Of a stretch of DNA of 64,000 nucleotides, positions 55,515 through 64,000 are shown one piece after another. The DNA lies in contig JAFFJZ010000001.1 of assembly GCA_018340375.1 (NCBI GenBank), positions 14,030,001 to 14,094,000 of the forward strand, given 5' to 3'. The notes below the pieces were generated by a model. The model was not told where the DNA came from. It was given only the letters and a program-made list of their open reading frames with translations, and made no database searches. This stretch comes from Gonatopus flavifemur. Taxonomy: Eukaryota > Arthropoda > Insecta > Hymenoptera > Dryinidae. The stretch's first letter is position 1; each line of letters starts with the position of its first letter. Made by a program: the position numbers and the translations under genes.

Positions 55515-56485
55515 AGTAACGAGTAACGTACCCATCACTGGAATTTTCTGAGATCTTATGAGTAAAAACCATATATTAAAATTTCGCCGGAAACAATTGT
55601 TGTATTGAGCATTGAAATCTGAAATATTAACGAGAATGCGTTTGGGACACTAGGATTTCATGGATCACAGTTTCTCCAAAATGATGCACCTGTTTCAACT
55701 ATGGGATTCGAAATCCCACATGATGTCTTATCTCGATTCTAGTGGTTTTGAATGACTTACGGTGATGAAATTTCACGCGAAAAATCTCAAACTCGGTGTT
55801 TTTTTTTTAGCATTTCAAGACTCAAACATTTAGTAGGCATAATTTTGGGTCTCATGCTCGCACAGCACAGGATCTGAGATATTTGTTTACAAATCCTTTT
55901 GTGAGTTAGCATCACAAAATTGTGAGTATTAAAAGAAACTTTCAGTCGCATCATTGAAACATCAAGAATGTTTTCTGTGAAACATCTAAAAGGAATCTAT
56001 AAGTTGCGGTTTAGAAACTTCGAGAAGATATCACTTTTGGGCATCTCTTAGATGTCTTCAAGACCTCCATGTTCATTGATTACACTTCTGGAAATGTTCG
56101 CGTACTAATCATAGAGATACTTAACATATACTCATTCCGTGTTGTTTCAGATATTCGAATGGACTTGTATGAAATCATGGATCTATATGTAAATTTCATG
56201 TTCGCACAGTTTCAAAAATTCCCATCGGGTCGTTGGCCTCGTTGAAAGTTGAAAATCCGAGATAACGAAGTTTGAATACAAGTAATTGTACTAAATGTAA
56301 GTGTATAGACTAATGTTCTGGTCGCTCAATGAAATCAGCAGAAGAGAGAATTAAAGAGAGAACCAGATTTTCAAGTTTGCACATGTGCTAAAAACTAATC
56401 AACACGTGGAACTATAATTGCCTGTATATATATGTATGGCTTCAGTGAATCCTCACTGCATCAGGCTTTTGGATAGTACAGGAAG
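55515..56485. other. Unassigned stretch
   Basis: GCACAGCACAGGATCTGAG at about 55859 resembles a CCC-family end but no partner was found. No credible gene. Confidence 0.35.
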
Positions 56486-56487
56486 GC

Positions 56488-57756
56488 CCCGAAATAAGAA
56501 CACTCACCTTCTTTATTCAACCCTGGCGAAAAAGTTTTACATAATTTCTCATATATTCCAGTATTTTTTCATATTTCTTATAATTTCCCATATATTTTCA
56601 TAGATGTCATAAATTTTCATAATTTCTCAAAGAATTGGAACATTTAGTATGAGAAATGTTTCCTCATAATAAATCATAATTCCTCATAAATGAAATCATA
56701 TGATTTCATATATTTTCATAATTTCTTATGAAATTACAGAAAATTTTTCATAAATATAATGATGACTATGAGATATGGTTTTTCATAAAAAGTCATAATT
56801 TTTTACCAGAAAGGTGACAATTATTCATAAATAAAAGTGTATCATCATATTATTTTCTAATTTTTCAAAAAAATTGCATGTATGTCTTAATTTCTTAAAA
56901 ATTTCATATAGTTTCTTCTCACATCCGTAAAGACGAGGAGGATAATATGAAATATCAACACATATGAAAACGTAGAAGCCTGCCGAAGTAACCGATCCAA
57001 GTGATCCGAATCAATTTTCAAGCTTTTTGATTGGTTGAAAAGTGATCCGGATCACTCGGATTAGCTACTTCGGAAGGTCCCATAGCGTCTTATCAAAAAA
57101 TAAATGATAAATCTTATGTGACTTTATGAACATATGTTTTGGAGACCCAGCCAGCAAAGTGCTTCCAAATTCACGTTTCCGCTACTAGCAGTGCTAGTGG
57201 TAGCAACTTAGTACCTTTCCCATTACCGTGAGACTGCATGCTACCATAACATATATATGATTCAATTTATAACGTAGCACCAAGTCGCTCCTATTTCCAT
57301 ACATAAATGAAGTCATATATGTACAGAAGATTTTTAACTGTATAAGTGAATGGTAGCACCACTGCCAGAAGCGCTGCCTTGATTTTGTTGGCTGGGGAGA
57401 TTATAAAAAATTTGGAAATTTGAGAAGGGAATTTTTTTATTTATAACAGCGACTCTTCTTTTGAAAAATGGTGAGATTTTATTCAAAATTTATGAGAATT
57501 TATGAAAAATTATGAGAAAAGCATTTCTGATAAGAGTGTTCAAACTCCTTCAGAAATTATGGAATTTTATGCAAAAATTATGTTAAAATATGGAAATTTT
57601 ATGAGAAAATTATGGAAAATTATAAAGACATTATATCTCATAATGATGTTCCAAATCCTTGAGAAATTATGGGATTTTATGCGAAAATTTTTTCGCCAGG
57701 AAACGCAAGGCAACGACCGTTCGAATGGAGAATGAGGTGCGTGTTCTTATTGCGGG
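56488..57756. mobile_element. CCCGMAATAAGAACAC element with TCATAATTTCTCATA words
   Basis: Ends CCCGAAATAAGAACACTCAC and, inverted, CCCGCAATAAGAACACGCAC; both arms contain CCTGGCGAAAAA. Between are arrays of ATAATTTCTCATATATT (left) and AATTATGAGAAAATTATGG (right) words, forming a giant imperfect hairpin. The flanking dinucleotides do not match. Another CCC element (57146-57396) is inserted. Confidence 0.75.
57146..57396. mobile_element. CCCAGCCAGCAAA miniature element, GA duplication
   Basis: Ends CCCAGCCAGCAAAGTGCTTC and, inverted, CCCAGCCAACAAAATCAAGG with GA on both sides (57144-57145, 57397-57398). GCTACTAGCAGTGCTAGTGG and GGTAGCACC words lie inside. Confidence 0.85.
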
Positions 57757-57984
57757 ATCTTACTGTACTTGATTATTACATGAGACGAAGCCAATTCGAT
57801 CAGAAAACCCTTTTATTCGGATGACAAATAGTTCTTTTATGCTTTACCTGATGGATGATTTAAGAGGATACGATCTTCAATCAACATACAGAACATGTAA
57901 ACATTATGTGTTCATTATGGTGCCATCACTTCGTTTTCCTACCAATAACAATGCTTCATGCGGAAACACCTTGTTACCATATTA

Positions 57985-58893
57985 TGATCATGAAGTAATC
58001 AGTCTTATAACTGGTCTGATGAAATCCTCCAACCCCGTCTATTATTCGCTGAACGCTTAATTTCTGCATATCTACAACAACCCTTATCTTGTTTATTTTT
58101 CTTCATATAACCTAATCTAGGTCTACCTTTGCGAGTTTGACCATTCATTGTTCCTTCTAATATTGTTTTCAATAAACTATCATGCCTTAATGTGTGTCCT
58201 ATCAGATTACTTCTTCTTTTCACGACATGTCTCAAAAGACTTCTTTTTTCTTTAACCTTCTCAAGTACTTATTCATTTTTTACTTTCTCTATCCACTTTA
58301 TTCTAAGCATCCTTCTATAACACCACATTTCAAAAGCTTCGAGTCTTCGTTGGTCCGTTTTTCCAATTGTCCAAGTTTCGCAACCATATAATGCTGTGCT
58401 CCAAACGTAACTCTTCAAGAATTTCTTCCTTACCGCTGAGCTAATATTCTTTGAGCATAGTAACTGTTCCTTTTGGTGGAACGCCTGTTTTCCTTGTGCT
58501 ATTCTTCCTCTTATACCTCTTTCGCTTTTACCATTCTCTGTAATTATGCTTCCTAGATATTTGAATTCTTTGACTTACTGAATTGTCTCTGCATCTATTT
58601 TGATCTTAATTCTTCTCGATGATTTCGCTGTTGTACAAATCATGAATTTTGTTTTGTCTTTATTTATATTCATAGAATAGTTTTCTAGTAATATTGTTTT
58701 CATAGTGTTGAGAATATTTTCTAACTCAGCACCACTCGTAGCTAATATAGCTATGTCATCCGCAAATCTCAACATGCTTACATTTTCTCCCTGAATCTGT
58801 AATTCCAATTGCACTTGCTCCTTCACTTCGTTCATCGCTTCTTCTATATGTAAATTGAAAATCAATAATGATAGTGAGCATCCTTGTCTCGCC
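57985..58893 (-). mobile_element. LINE 3' portion, less interrupted copy
   Basis: Minus strand. 58750-58893 encodes reverse-transcriptase sequence (GCSLSLLIFNLHIEEAMNE, then MLRFADDIAILA with the catalytic ADD). 58575-58740 continues (SMNINKDKTKFMICTTAKSS). After frame breaks, 58005-58235 encodes the C-terminal end (NGQTRKGRPRLGYMKK, GCCRYAEIKRSANNRRGWR). The 3' UTR lies at 57985-58060. It served as the empty-site reference for four insertions in the 29100-34170 copy. The 5' side stops at a 13-C tract (58892-58904). Confidence 0.85.
58005..58893 (-). pseudogene. LINE reverse transcriptase C-terminal region
   Basis: It encodes the end of the RT palm with the FADDIAIL box, the thumb-region MNINKDKTKFMI motif, and a C-terminal basic RKGRPRLGY...DRGWR-like tail typical of RTE/CR1/Jockey-type LINEs. 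Stops between 58236 and 58574 and a missing 5' half show it is inactive. No RNase H or endonuclease domain is visible. Confidence 0.8.
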
Positions 58894-59956
58894 CCCCCCC
58901 CCCCACAGTGGGCCAGATGACTGGAAAAACTGACCAAAAGTCGAGTCCAGATTTTTCAAAAACAAGTTTATGGGGATGAAGTATATAAGTTCAAGTGCAC
59001 TTGGTGAATATCTTAAGGGGATCCAAACATTAGTGTTCAATTGGTGGTAATTTGAAAATGAATAATTGCATATCAAAAGTGGATGAAGCTATGTTGAAAA
59101 TTTCTAAGTATTTCAATCCAGTTGAGAAAATTCAACACAATATGCATGGTTTCTTCATCTCATAACTTCACTACAATCAGAAAAGGAACAGAATAAGGAG
59201 AACGATGTGTTACAAGGCATGGGTGCATGATTTTACGAATATTTTCTATGTAATTCTCATTTTGTCCACGCTATCAAGAGGTCGTTCCGCGACGTTCCGC
59301 GTTCAATTCACACCAGACCAGGATTAATGTGTTACTATTGCTGTGTACTAGAAGTTCAATCGGCGCTTTTTTTGCGCTTCTTGCAGAAAACGTCCGATAA
59401 AGTATAAATATGTTGTGTAAACCCCATTCACTGTGAAGTAGATGACAAGAAAAAATCACAAAAATTAAAAATTGCAGCAGAACATTTTGCAACTTGTTAT
59501 TCAGGGGCTTTTCGAAGTGACTCATTACGGATTTGGTAATTGAAATGTAAAATTCAAAATGGCGGGTCTAATATGCTGGACGGACATTTCCAAATCTATA
59601 GAATTCGCTCAACATTTTCGTCACTCGGAGATTTTGGAGGGTGCTGATTGCACACTTGGGATTAAGAGAACCAAATTTGGATTTATAGATTTAATATGGC
59701 GCACAGTGAGTCATATCAGATTCGAAGCTGGCTAAAAGTCGATTTCGGAATTTCGTGAAAATCAGTATAGGGATATACAATTACGTTCAATGGATATATT
59801 GAGTTAATTCAATAGTTATTATTCCATTGGTAGTGATCAGTGCTGGATTGATGGTTATCGAGACCCCTTGTGAAGAAATTTTTTAGGGTATTCTCTTTCT
59901 TTTGAACTTTGAGAAACTTCAGCCCCCCCCCCCTCCCCAGGAGCTCGAGGCCCATC
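58894..59956. other. Segment between two homopolymer C tracts
   Basis: It runs from C13 at 58892-58904 to C11 at 59923-59933. The text includes AAAATGGCGGGTCTAATATG and ACTCGGAGATTTTGGAGGGT, phrases related to the 121-bp tandem array downstream (CATATTGGATCCGCCATC, GAGTTTCAAGG). No gene is recognised. Confidence 0.4.
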
Positions 59957-60391
59957 GCTCATTATTCGTGGTACCCGATGCCTGCAACACTCCACAAAAT
60001 CTTGATGCATGGTGCTGAAATTATTAAAACGAGCATACTTCCTGTGGGTGCAATGGGCAAGGAGGCATCGGAATGCAGGAATAGAGATTACAAAAGATAT
60101 AGACAATGCCACAGTCGAAAAAGTAGTCGTTTAACAAATTTGGAAGATATTTTTTTCCGCATAATGGATTCTTAAGATCCAATTTTATCAAGTTTGAGTC
60201 TTGAAAAAAGGATCCAACGAGCCAAAAAACTTCCTTTCCCTCAAACTGTACTTGATTAATTAGAAATCCCTTTGAACTCCGATGCTGAAAGTGAAACTGA
60301 AATTTGCGATGAAGACATACCTGGTCTCCAAGAAACTTCCAAATCTTCAAATAACCTGGACTTGATCAACGAACAGGAAGCACATTCTTAG
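59957..60391 (+). pseudogene. C-terminal remnant of an uncharacterised TE gene family
   Basis: One plus frame is readable from about 59957 to TAG at 60389-60391, broken by in-frame TAA at 60173-60175 and 60257-60259. The product reads HYSWYPMPATLHKILMHGAE, IIKTSILPVGAMGKEASECR, NRDYKRYRQCHSRKSSRLTN then LEDIFFRIMDS; after the first stop DPILSSLSLEKRIQRAKKLP; after the second LEIPLNSDAESETEICDEDI. The 'W.PM..S.HK.L.HG..II...LP.G...E.A.E.RNK..R..R..H.RK.SR' pattern is, from memory, widespread in uncharacterised TE-associated arthropod proteins; its biochemical role is unknown to me. Continuity of frame across two stops argues that it is a genuine recent pseudogene. Confidence 0.55.
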
Positions 60392-60404
60392 TATAAGATT
60401 AATC

Positions 60405-60572
60405 ATTCGTGAAAGGCAAGGGGACTCACGATAAACAAGCACCCCAATTCGTGAGAGGCAAGGGGACTCACGATGAACAAGCACCCCGATTCGTGAGAGG
60501 TAAGGGGACTCACGTTAATCAAGCACCCCGATTCGTGAGAGACAAGGGGACTCACGTTAATCAAGCACCCCA
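60405..60572 (+). repeat. Four 42-bp tandem repeats, frame-preserving
   Basis: Four units of exactly 42 bp (starting 60405, 60447, 60489, 60531) share ATTCGTGAGAGGCAAGGGGA then CTCACG...CAAGCACCCC. In the plus frame each encodes FVRGKGTHDEQAPR-like 14-residue units. An in-frame TAA at 60400-60402 precedes them and the frame ends near 60639. The 42-bp period keeps every frame intact. Confidence 0.95.
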
Positions 60573-60654
60573 AAGGAAGCAGAAATCTACTACGTCCACG
60601 TCGTTGCTGCTGGGTGATGCAAAAAGTAGAGGATTCTGAAATCCGAAAATCAAT

Positions 60655-61040
60655 CACTCTAAGAACCTTCAAGTGGTGAATTTCAAGGGATTCTGATAGA
60701 TGTTTGTTAACTTGTAATTATGTGTGTGAATTTTCGATCACCATCCTTGATTTGAATATTTTTTACTCCCAATTAGTAATCAGCCATCCTGAAAATCCCT
60801 GATTGGAGAGTTTCAAGGGAATTCGATCAATTCTGAATTTTCTATCCACCATATCGCATACGCCATCTTGAATTTTCACAATTTGATTCCAGATTCGTGA
60901 TCAGTGACCCCAAAAACCCCCGAGTGAAGAGTTTCAAGGAAATTCGGGGTATTCTGAAATTTTTATCTGCCATATTGGATCCGCCATCTTGAATTTCCCA
61001 AATTTGATTCCAGATTCGTAATCAGCGACCCCAAAAACCC
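60655..61040 (+). repeat. 121-bp tandem repeat array (about three units)
   Basis: Units start at about 60655 (diverged), 60776, 60897 and 61018 (partial). The core is ATTCGTRATCAGYGACCCCA then AAAACCCC, GAGTTTCAAGGRAATTCG and CCGCCATCTTGAATTTYC then AATTTGATTCCAG. The spacing 60776-60897-61018 is 121 bp each time. Confidence 0.85.
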
Positions 61041-61044
61041 CTGT

Positions 61045-61630
61045 ACACTGAGCGCCGCAGCCTTTTTAGGACCAAAGAGACTCGTACAGCACGGAGGGCG
61101 GAGGGGTGCTTTACCGGAGCAAAATGAATTGTACGAGAGAACTGAAGGGCTATTGTATGGACCTGGCATCGCTGATTGGTGAGAGATAACTTTTATGTAG
61201 CAGTTTTCATCACTCCAAACTTCAATCGCGTATATCTCGAAACAGCATTTTTGAAATTGACGCGCCGGATTCAGAAAAATCCATCCGACCGATTGAGCTG
61301 AAACTTTGCACGCATCTAAACAATTAAACTCTCTTCGATATGACAAAGCTTGATTTTCAAAAAATTGCTGCAAACAAATTCGATTCGACATTCAAGACAT
61401 TCCCAGATCGACGGCTATGGACCTGTAGGCTGCACGTAGTGAGAAAACTTCCTTTTCGGCCATGGGTTGTCCCAGCGCCATTTTTTGTGTTTTACCAACT
61501 AAAAAATCATTTTTCATAGTCCAATGTTTATACGACAAATATCCAAAGTTTCATAAACATATGTTTTTTATCAAGTCGCTTCAAAAAAATCACAAAAAAC
61601 GACTTTTTTTTTGCTAAAGGTATGTCCTAA
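61045..61630. other. Dispersed-repeat-like stretch, no gene
   Basis: It contains TATATCTCGAAACAGCATTT and ACCGATTGAGCTGAAACTTT, phrases typical of dispersed insect repeats. A 142-codon minus ORF (60963-61391) overlaps the tandem array and is considered accidental. Confidence 0.4.
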
Positions 61631-61631
61631 C

Positions 61632-61910
61632 TTAAAGCCCTGTCGAATTCTAATCTCAAAATTGAATCTCCCAATTCTTCTTCATCGACATCTTCCTCCC
61701 TCTCTAAAAATCCTATATGATCGCTTCCTTTATACAGATCTTCTGGATGATTAATCCATTGTTCTATTTTGTCCTCCGTTCTTATCAATTATCTCCCTGA
61801 AGAATTTTTAATCTTACTGCTTCTGGATTTCATTCGTCCAAAAAATCCCTTAACAATCCTTTATGCCTCATCTATTTTCCCTAAATGTAATCTTACTTCT
61901 ATATCCTGAC
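61632..61910 (-). repeat. LINE fragment upstream of RT
   Basis: It matches 34085-34160 (AAGCCCTGTCGAATTCTRAT, CGAATCTCCCAATTCTT, CATCGACATYTTCCTCCCTC) and extends further 5'. Same strand as 57985-58893; the two may be the ends of one LINE whose middle was replaced by 58894-61631. Confidence 0.7.
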
Positions 61911-62428
61911 ATTCTGGTACCATATCCTGGGTACCATAATGAGAACATTTGTTGGCGTGCATGTCACCATAATGAGAACATTTGTTGGTGTGCATGTCAC
62001 CATAATGATGGCATCATTGAGACATTTTTCTATCTGGGTAAAACATATCTCAAGATATCTTGCAAATAAGAATTCTCGAATATATCTTTCAGAATACTAA
62101 AAGGTATCTTCAAGACTTCTTTTTCTGCAAGAACATTGATCTTATGTCTAGCAATAGAGGTCTTGGCTGGTTGTTTTATTCCATTTTATTCCAAAGCAGA
62201 GTTGCCAAATGAGTCAAGGCATAATGAGCCTATTGGCTGATTCTTGAAGAGATGAAAATCTAATTGGGTGGATCTAAATGAAGTAGAGCATATATATACT
62301 TGTCAGACTTGTCATTCGATTGCTTTTAGCTTATATTATTGATAATCTTGTCAATATAGCATTGCTACAACGTTACTGCAAGGATTTCTCGAGCTCGTAT
62401 CCTTGTCATGTGTCAACTATAGTAACTT

Positions 62429-62478
62429 CCCCTCATAGCACACCCACCGATTTCCATGTCGCATCTCCGTGGACTCTC
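62429..62478. repeat. CCC-end fragment of the TCCGTGGAC family
   Basis: CCCCTCATAGCACACCCACC then GATTTCCATGTCGCATCTCC GTGGACTCT matches the left end of 1766-1911. It is cut off by the next element. Confidence 0.65.
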
Positions 62479-62605
62479 CCCGATCAAGAATTCAGTTACA
62501 TTTTAAGGTTAATTGCAGGTTAACGCGGCGTTTGATTTGGACTCAACCAGGTCCGGATCAAACGCCGAGTTGACCCGTTCAAATGTGACTGAATTCCCGG
62601 TCGGG
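62479..62605. repeat. CCCGAYCRRGAATTCAG hairpin element
   Basis: CCCGATCAAGAATTCAGTTA then CATTT at the left and, inverted, CCCGACCGGGAATTCAGTCA then CATTT at the right; an inner stem pairs CGGCGTTTGATTTGG with CCGGATCAAACGCCG. The flanks are TC and AA. Confidence 0.75.
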
Positions 62606-62958
62606 AAATACACGTAGTACGAATACATTAAATCTAGAATAAAACTATGGACATTCGAAGGTTCATTGAACGCTCGCTGAATGTAAATTTATGTAAAATC
62701 AACCTGAAATTGATCTATTCGATTCGTGTTCAAATGCAAATCCGGGCACATTATTGATATAAACGATCTTAATGTTGTAGGTAATAAGCAACGCCACCGA
62801 TGGGGTACGTCACCTCACGTAGAATTGAGTAGGAACCGTGAACCAGCTTTCTTGCGATATTAGTCCAAGTTTCGAAGCTCAGGCCTCGATCGGATTGAAG
62901 TTAGAAGTTACCAATGTTTGCGCTCACATGGGCAACTTGAAAAGCAACACGCTGGATT

Positions 62959-63262
62959 AGTGTTCACTAAACATCGACGATAATAACATCGCCTGACATC
63001 GATGTTTTACATCGTTTAACGATGTAACATCGACCTGGTTGATGTTCCAATGTTTTTTGTAAGAAACATTGAAACATCAAGACATAAAATAAGAACAATT
63101 GAATGGGATTATGCTGAATTTAAAATGGCGCTAGATCCCAAAATTTTTATTGGTAAAATAACAACCAATCAGGTTCTAGCAGCATCGATGTTCGCGATGT
63201 CAAACATCGATACCCATTTATCGGATGACACATCGATGTGCCATCGATGTTTAGTGAACTCT
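62959..63262. mobile_element. AGWGTTCACTAAACATCG element with 10-bp duplication
   Basis: Ends AGTGTTCACTAAACATCGAC and, inverted, AGAGTTCACTAAACATCGAT. The flanks ACGCTGGATT at 62949-62958 and 63263-63272 are a perfect 10-bp duplication. Interior ACATCGATGT words recur near both ends. A 9-11 bp duplication suggests a Mutator-like (MULE) element; the end sequence alone does not prove it. Confidence 0.9.
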
Positions 63263-63274
63263 ACGCTGGATTCA

Positions 63275-64000
63275 GTCCACCCCTGCTCTCCACGAACCCT
63301 GTGTTATCTAGGATACAATTCCAGTCCGATAACTAAGACTCTATGGATGACTTCTTGACAACGATCCTATTCAGTGCACAACACTACCAAAGCAAACTAA
63401 AAAAATAATTATCATTTAACCTCGAAATTTGATTCAATGCAAATAGTTTTGAAACAAACAATGACTGTTTCCTAGAATGACCACAAACCAAGTATATAAA
63501 TAACAAAATATGAAGATCTCGCCGCAAGAAATTTGACGGAAATAAAAAGACATTACCTCACGTCGTTTTCTGAAATTCAAGTAATCGCGAATGGATCGTA
63601 ATAATGTGATTAGTTAATTTCCTCATAGATGAATCGCAAGACAGGTTTTGGATAATGACGATCTACGATATTCGTTGGACTAAAAGCACGAGAAAACATA
63701 AGAACGAGAAGAGGGAGTAGGAGGCCTTCGCTTCGAGGAGCAGAAGATGTTCGATGATCATCATCCTTCCCCGATTAGCATACATCGTTGATTGTAACCA
63801 ACCAATAGAGAGTTATCGTAAATACTTGACGGCCGAGTAAACCCGTGAACAGTCGCGGGGACGAAGATTCACTTTATTTACAACGGTAGTTCGATCCTGG
63901 CATTGGTGGTGCGTGTTTCTGATCTTTATTACTATTATCTATCATCGGTGTGTGATAATCGATCGTTAATGATGACGATATAGTGATGTCAAAGGATCTT
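63275..64000. other. Unassigned; GC-richer 63700-63920
   Basis: 63700-63920 is CpG-richer and lacks visible repeat structure; it might belong to a host promoter or exon beyond the window edge. No frame is convincing. Confidence 0.3.

Noticed and set aside
60405..60572. Short regular repeats resembling a CRISPR array
   Set aside because: The units are contiguous 42-bp tandem copies without unique spacers and lie in a eukaryotic TE context.
60963..61391. 142-codon minus-strand ORF
   Set aside because: It runs through the 121-bp tandem array and dispersed repeat sequence without known motifs.
1..64000. Integrated viral (for example polydnavirus-like) segment
   Set aside because: No viral structural or replication gene motif was recognised; all identifiable coding sequence is of transposon type.

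Overview
This is a piece of an animal nuclear genome, most likely an insect. The evidence is AT-rich sequence, two D,D-D mariner transposons, insect-style non-LTR retrotransposon (LINE) remains, tRNA-derived SINEs, hAT-type miniature elements, one spliced two-exon gene and polyadenylation signals. There is no bacterial operon, rRNA gene, intact tRNA gene or CRISPR array. The order (Hymenoptera, Hemiptera or other) cannot be fixed by reading alone. I found no exon that I can confidently assign to a host gene; every recognisable coding sequence belongs to a transposable element (TE).

The window is mainly a nested TE deposit. 0-9 kb: CCC-ended and CAC-ended foldback elements, then a 3.6-kb element (5445-9049) with ~0.4-kb inverted repeats, a 5-bp target duplication and a two-exon gene. 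9.7-16.2 kb: a very large foldback shell containing several inner elements. 16.4-22.5 kb: a cluster of miniature elements and the CAGTACTGGCA-rich element. 22.5-28.3 kb: mostly unremarkable AT-rich DNA. 29.1-34.2 kb: a minus-strand LINE cut into pieces by five insertions (three CAC-type elements, a 2.2-kb CCC element that carries another inside it, and a 0.9-kb deleted mariner). 34.2-43.7 kb: sparse elements in otherwise featureless DNA. 43.76-47.06 kb: a second mariner broken by a ~1.8-kb segment with a TE-gene remnant and by an hAT-type miniature element with a perfect 8-bp duplication. 47-57.8 kb: scattered foldback elements. 58-62 kb: LINE fragments on both sides of a segment with a dead TE gene, a 42-bp coding minisatellite and a 121-bp tandem repeat. 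62.4-63.3 kb: further miniature elements, one with a perfect 10-bp duplication.

The most interesting pattern is that many unrelated-looking elements share one design. One group has termini CCC...GGG (often CCCANNYAGCACA) and another has CAC...GTG (often CACGGARAAA or CACTGAGARAAA). Both are flanked by perfect 2-bp target duplications of varied sequence (TA, AT, TT, AA, GA, CA, TC, TG, CG). Their interiors differ and are usually self-complementary. This looks like two large non-autonomous DNA-transposon groups whose autonomous partners are not in the window. Boundaries marked with a target duplication are base-accurate readings; other boundaries are approximate.
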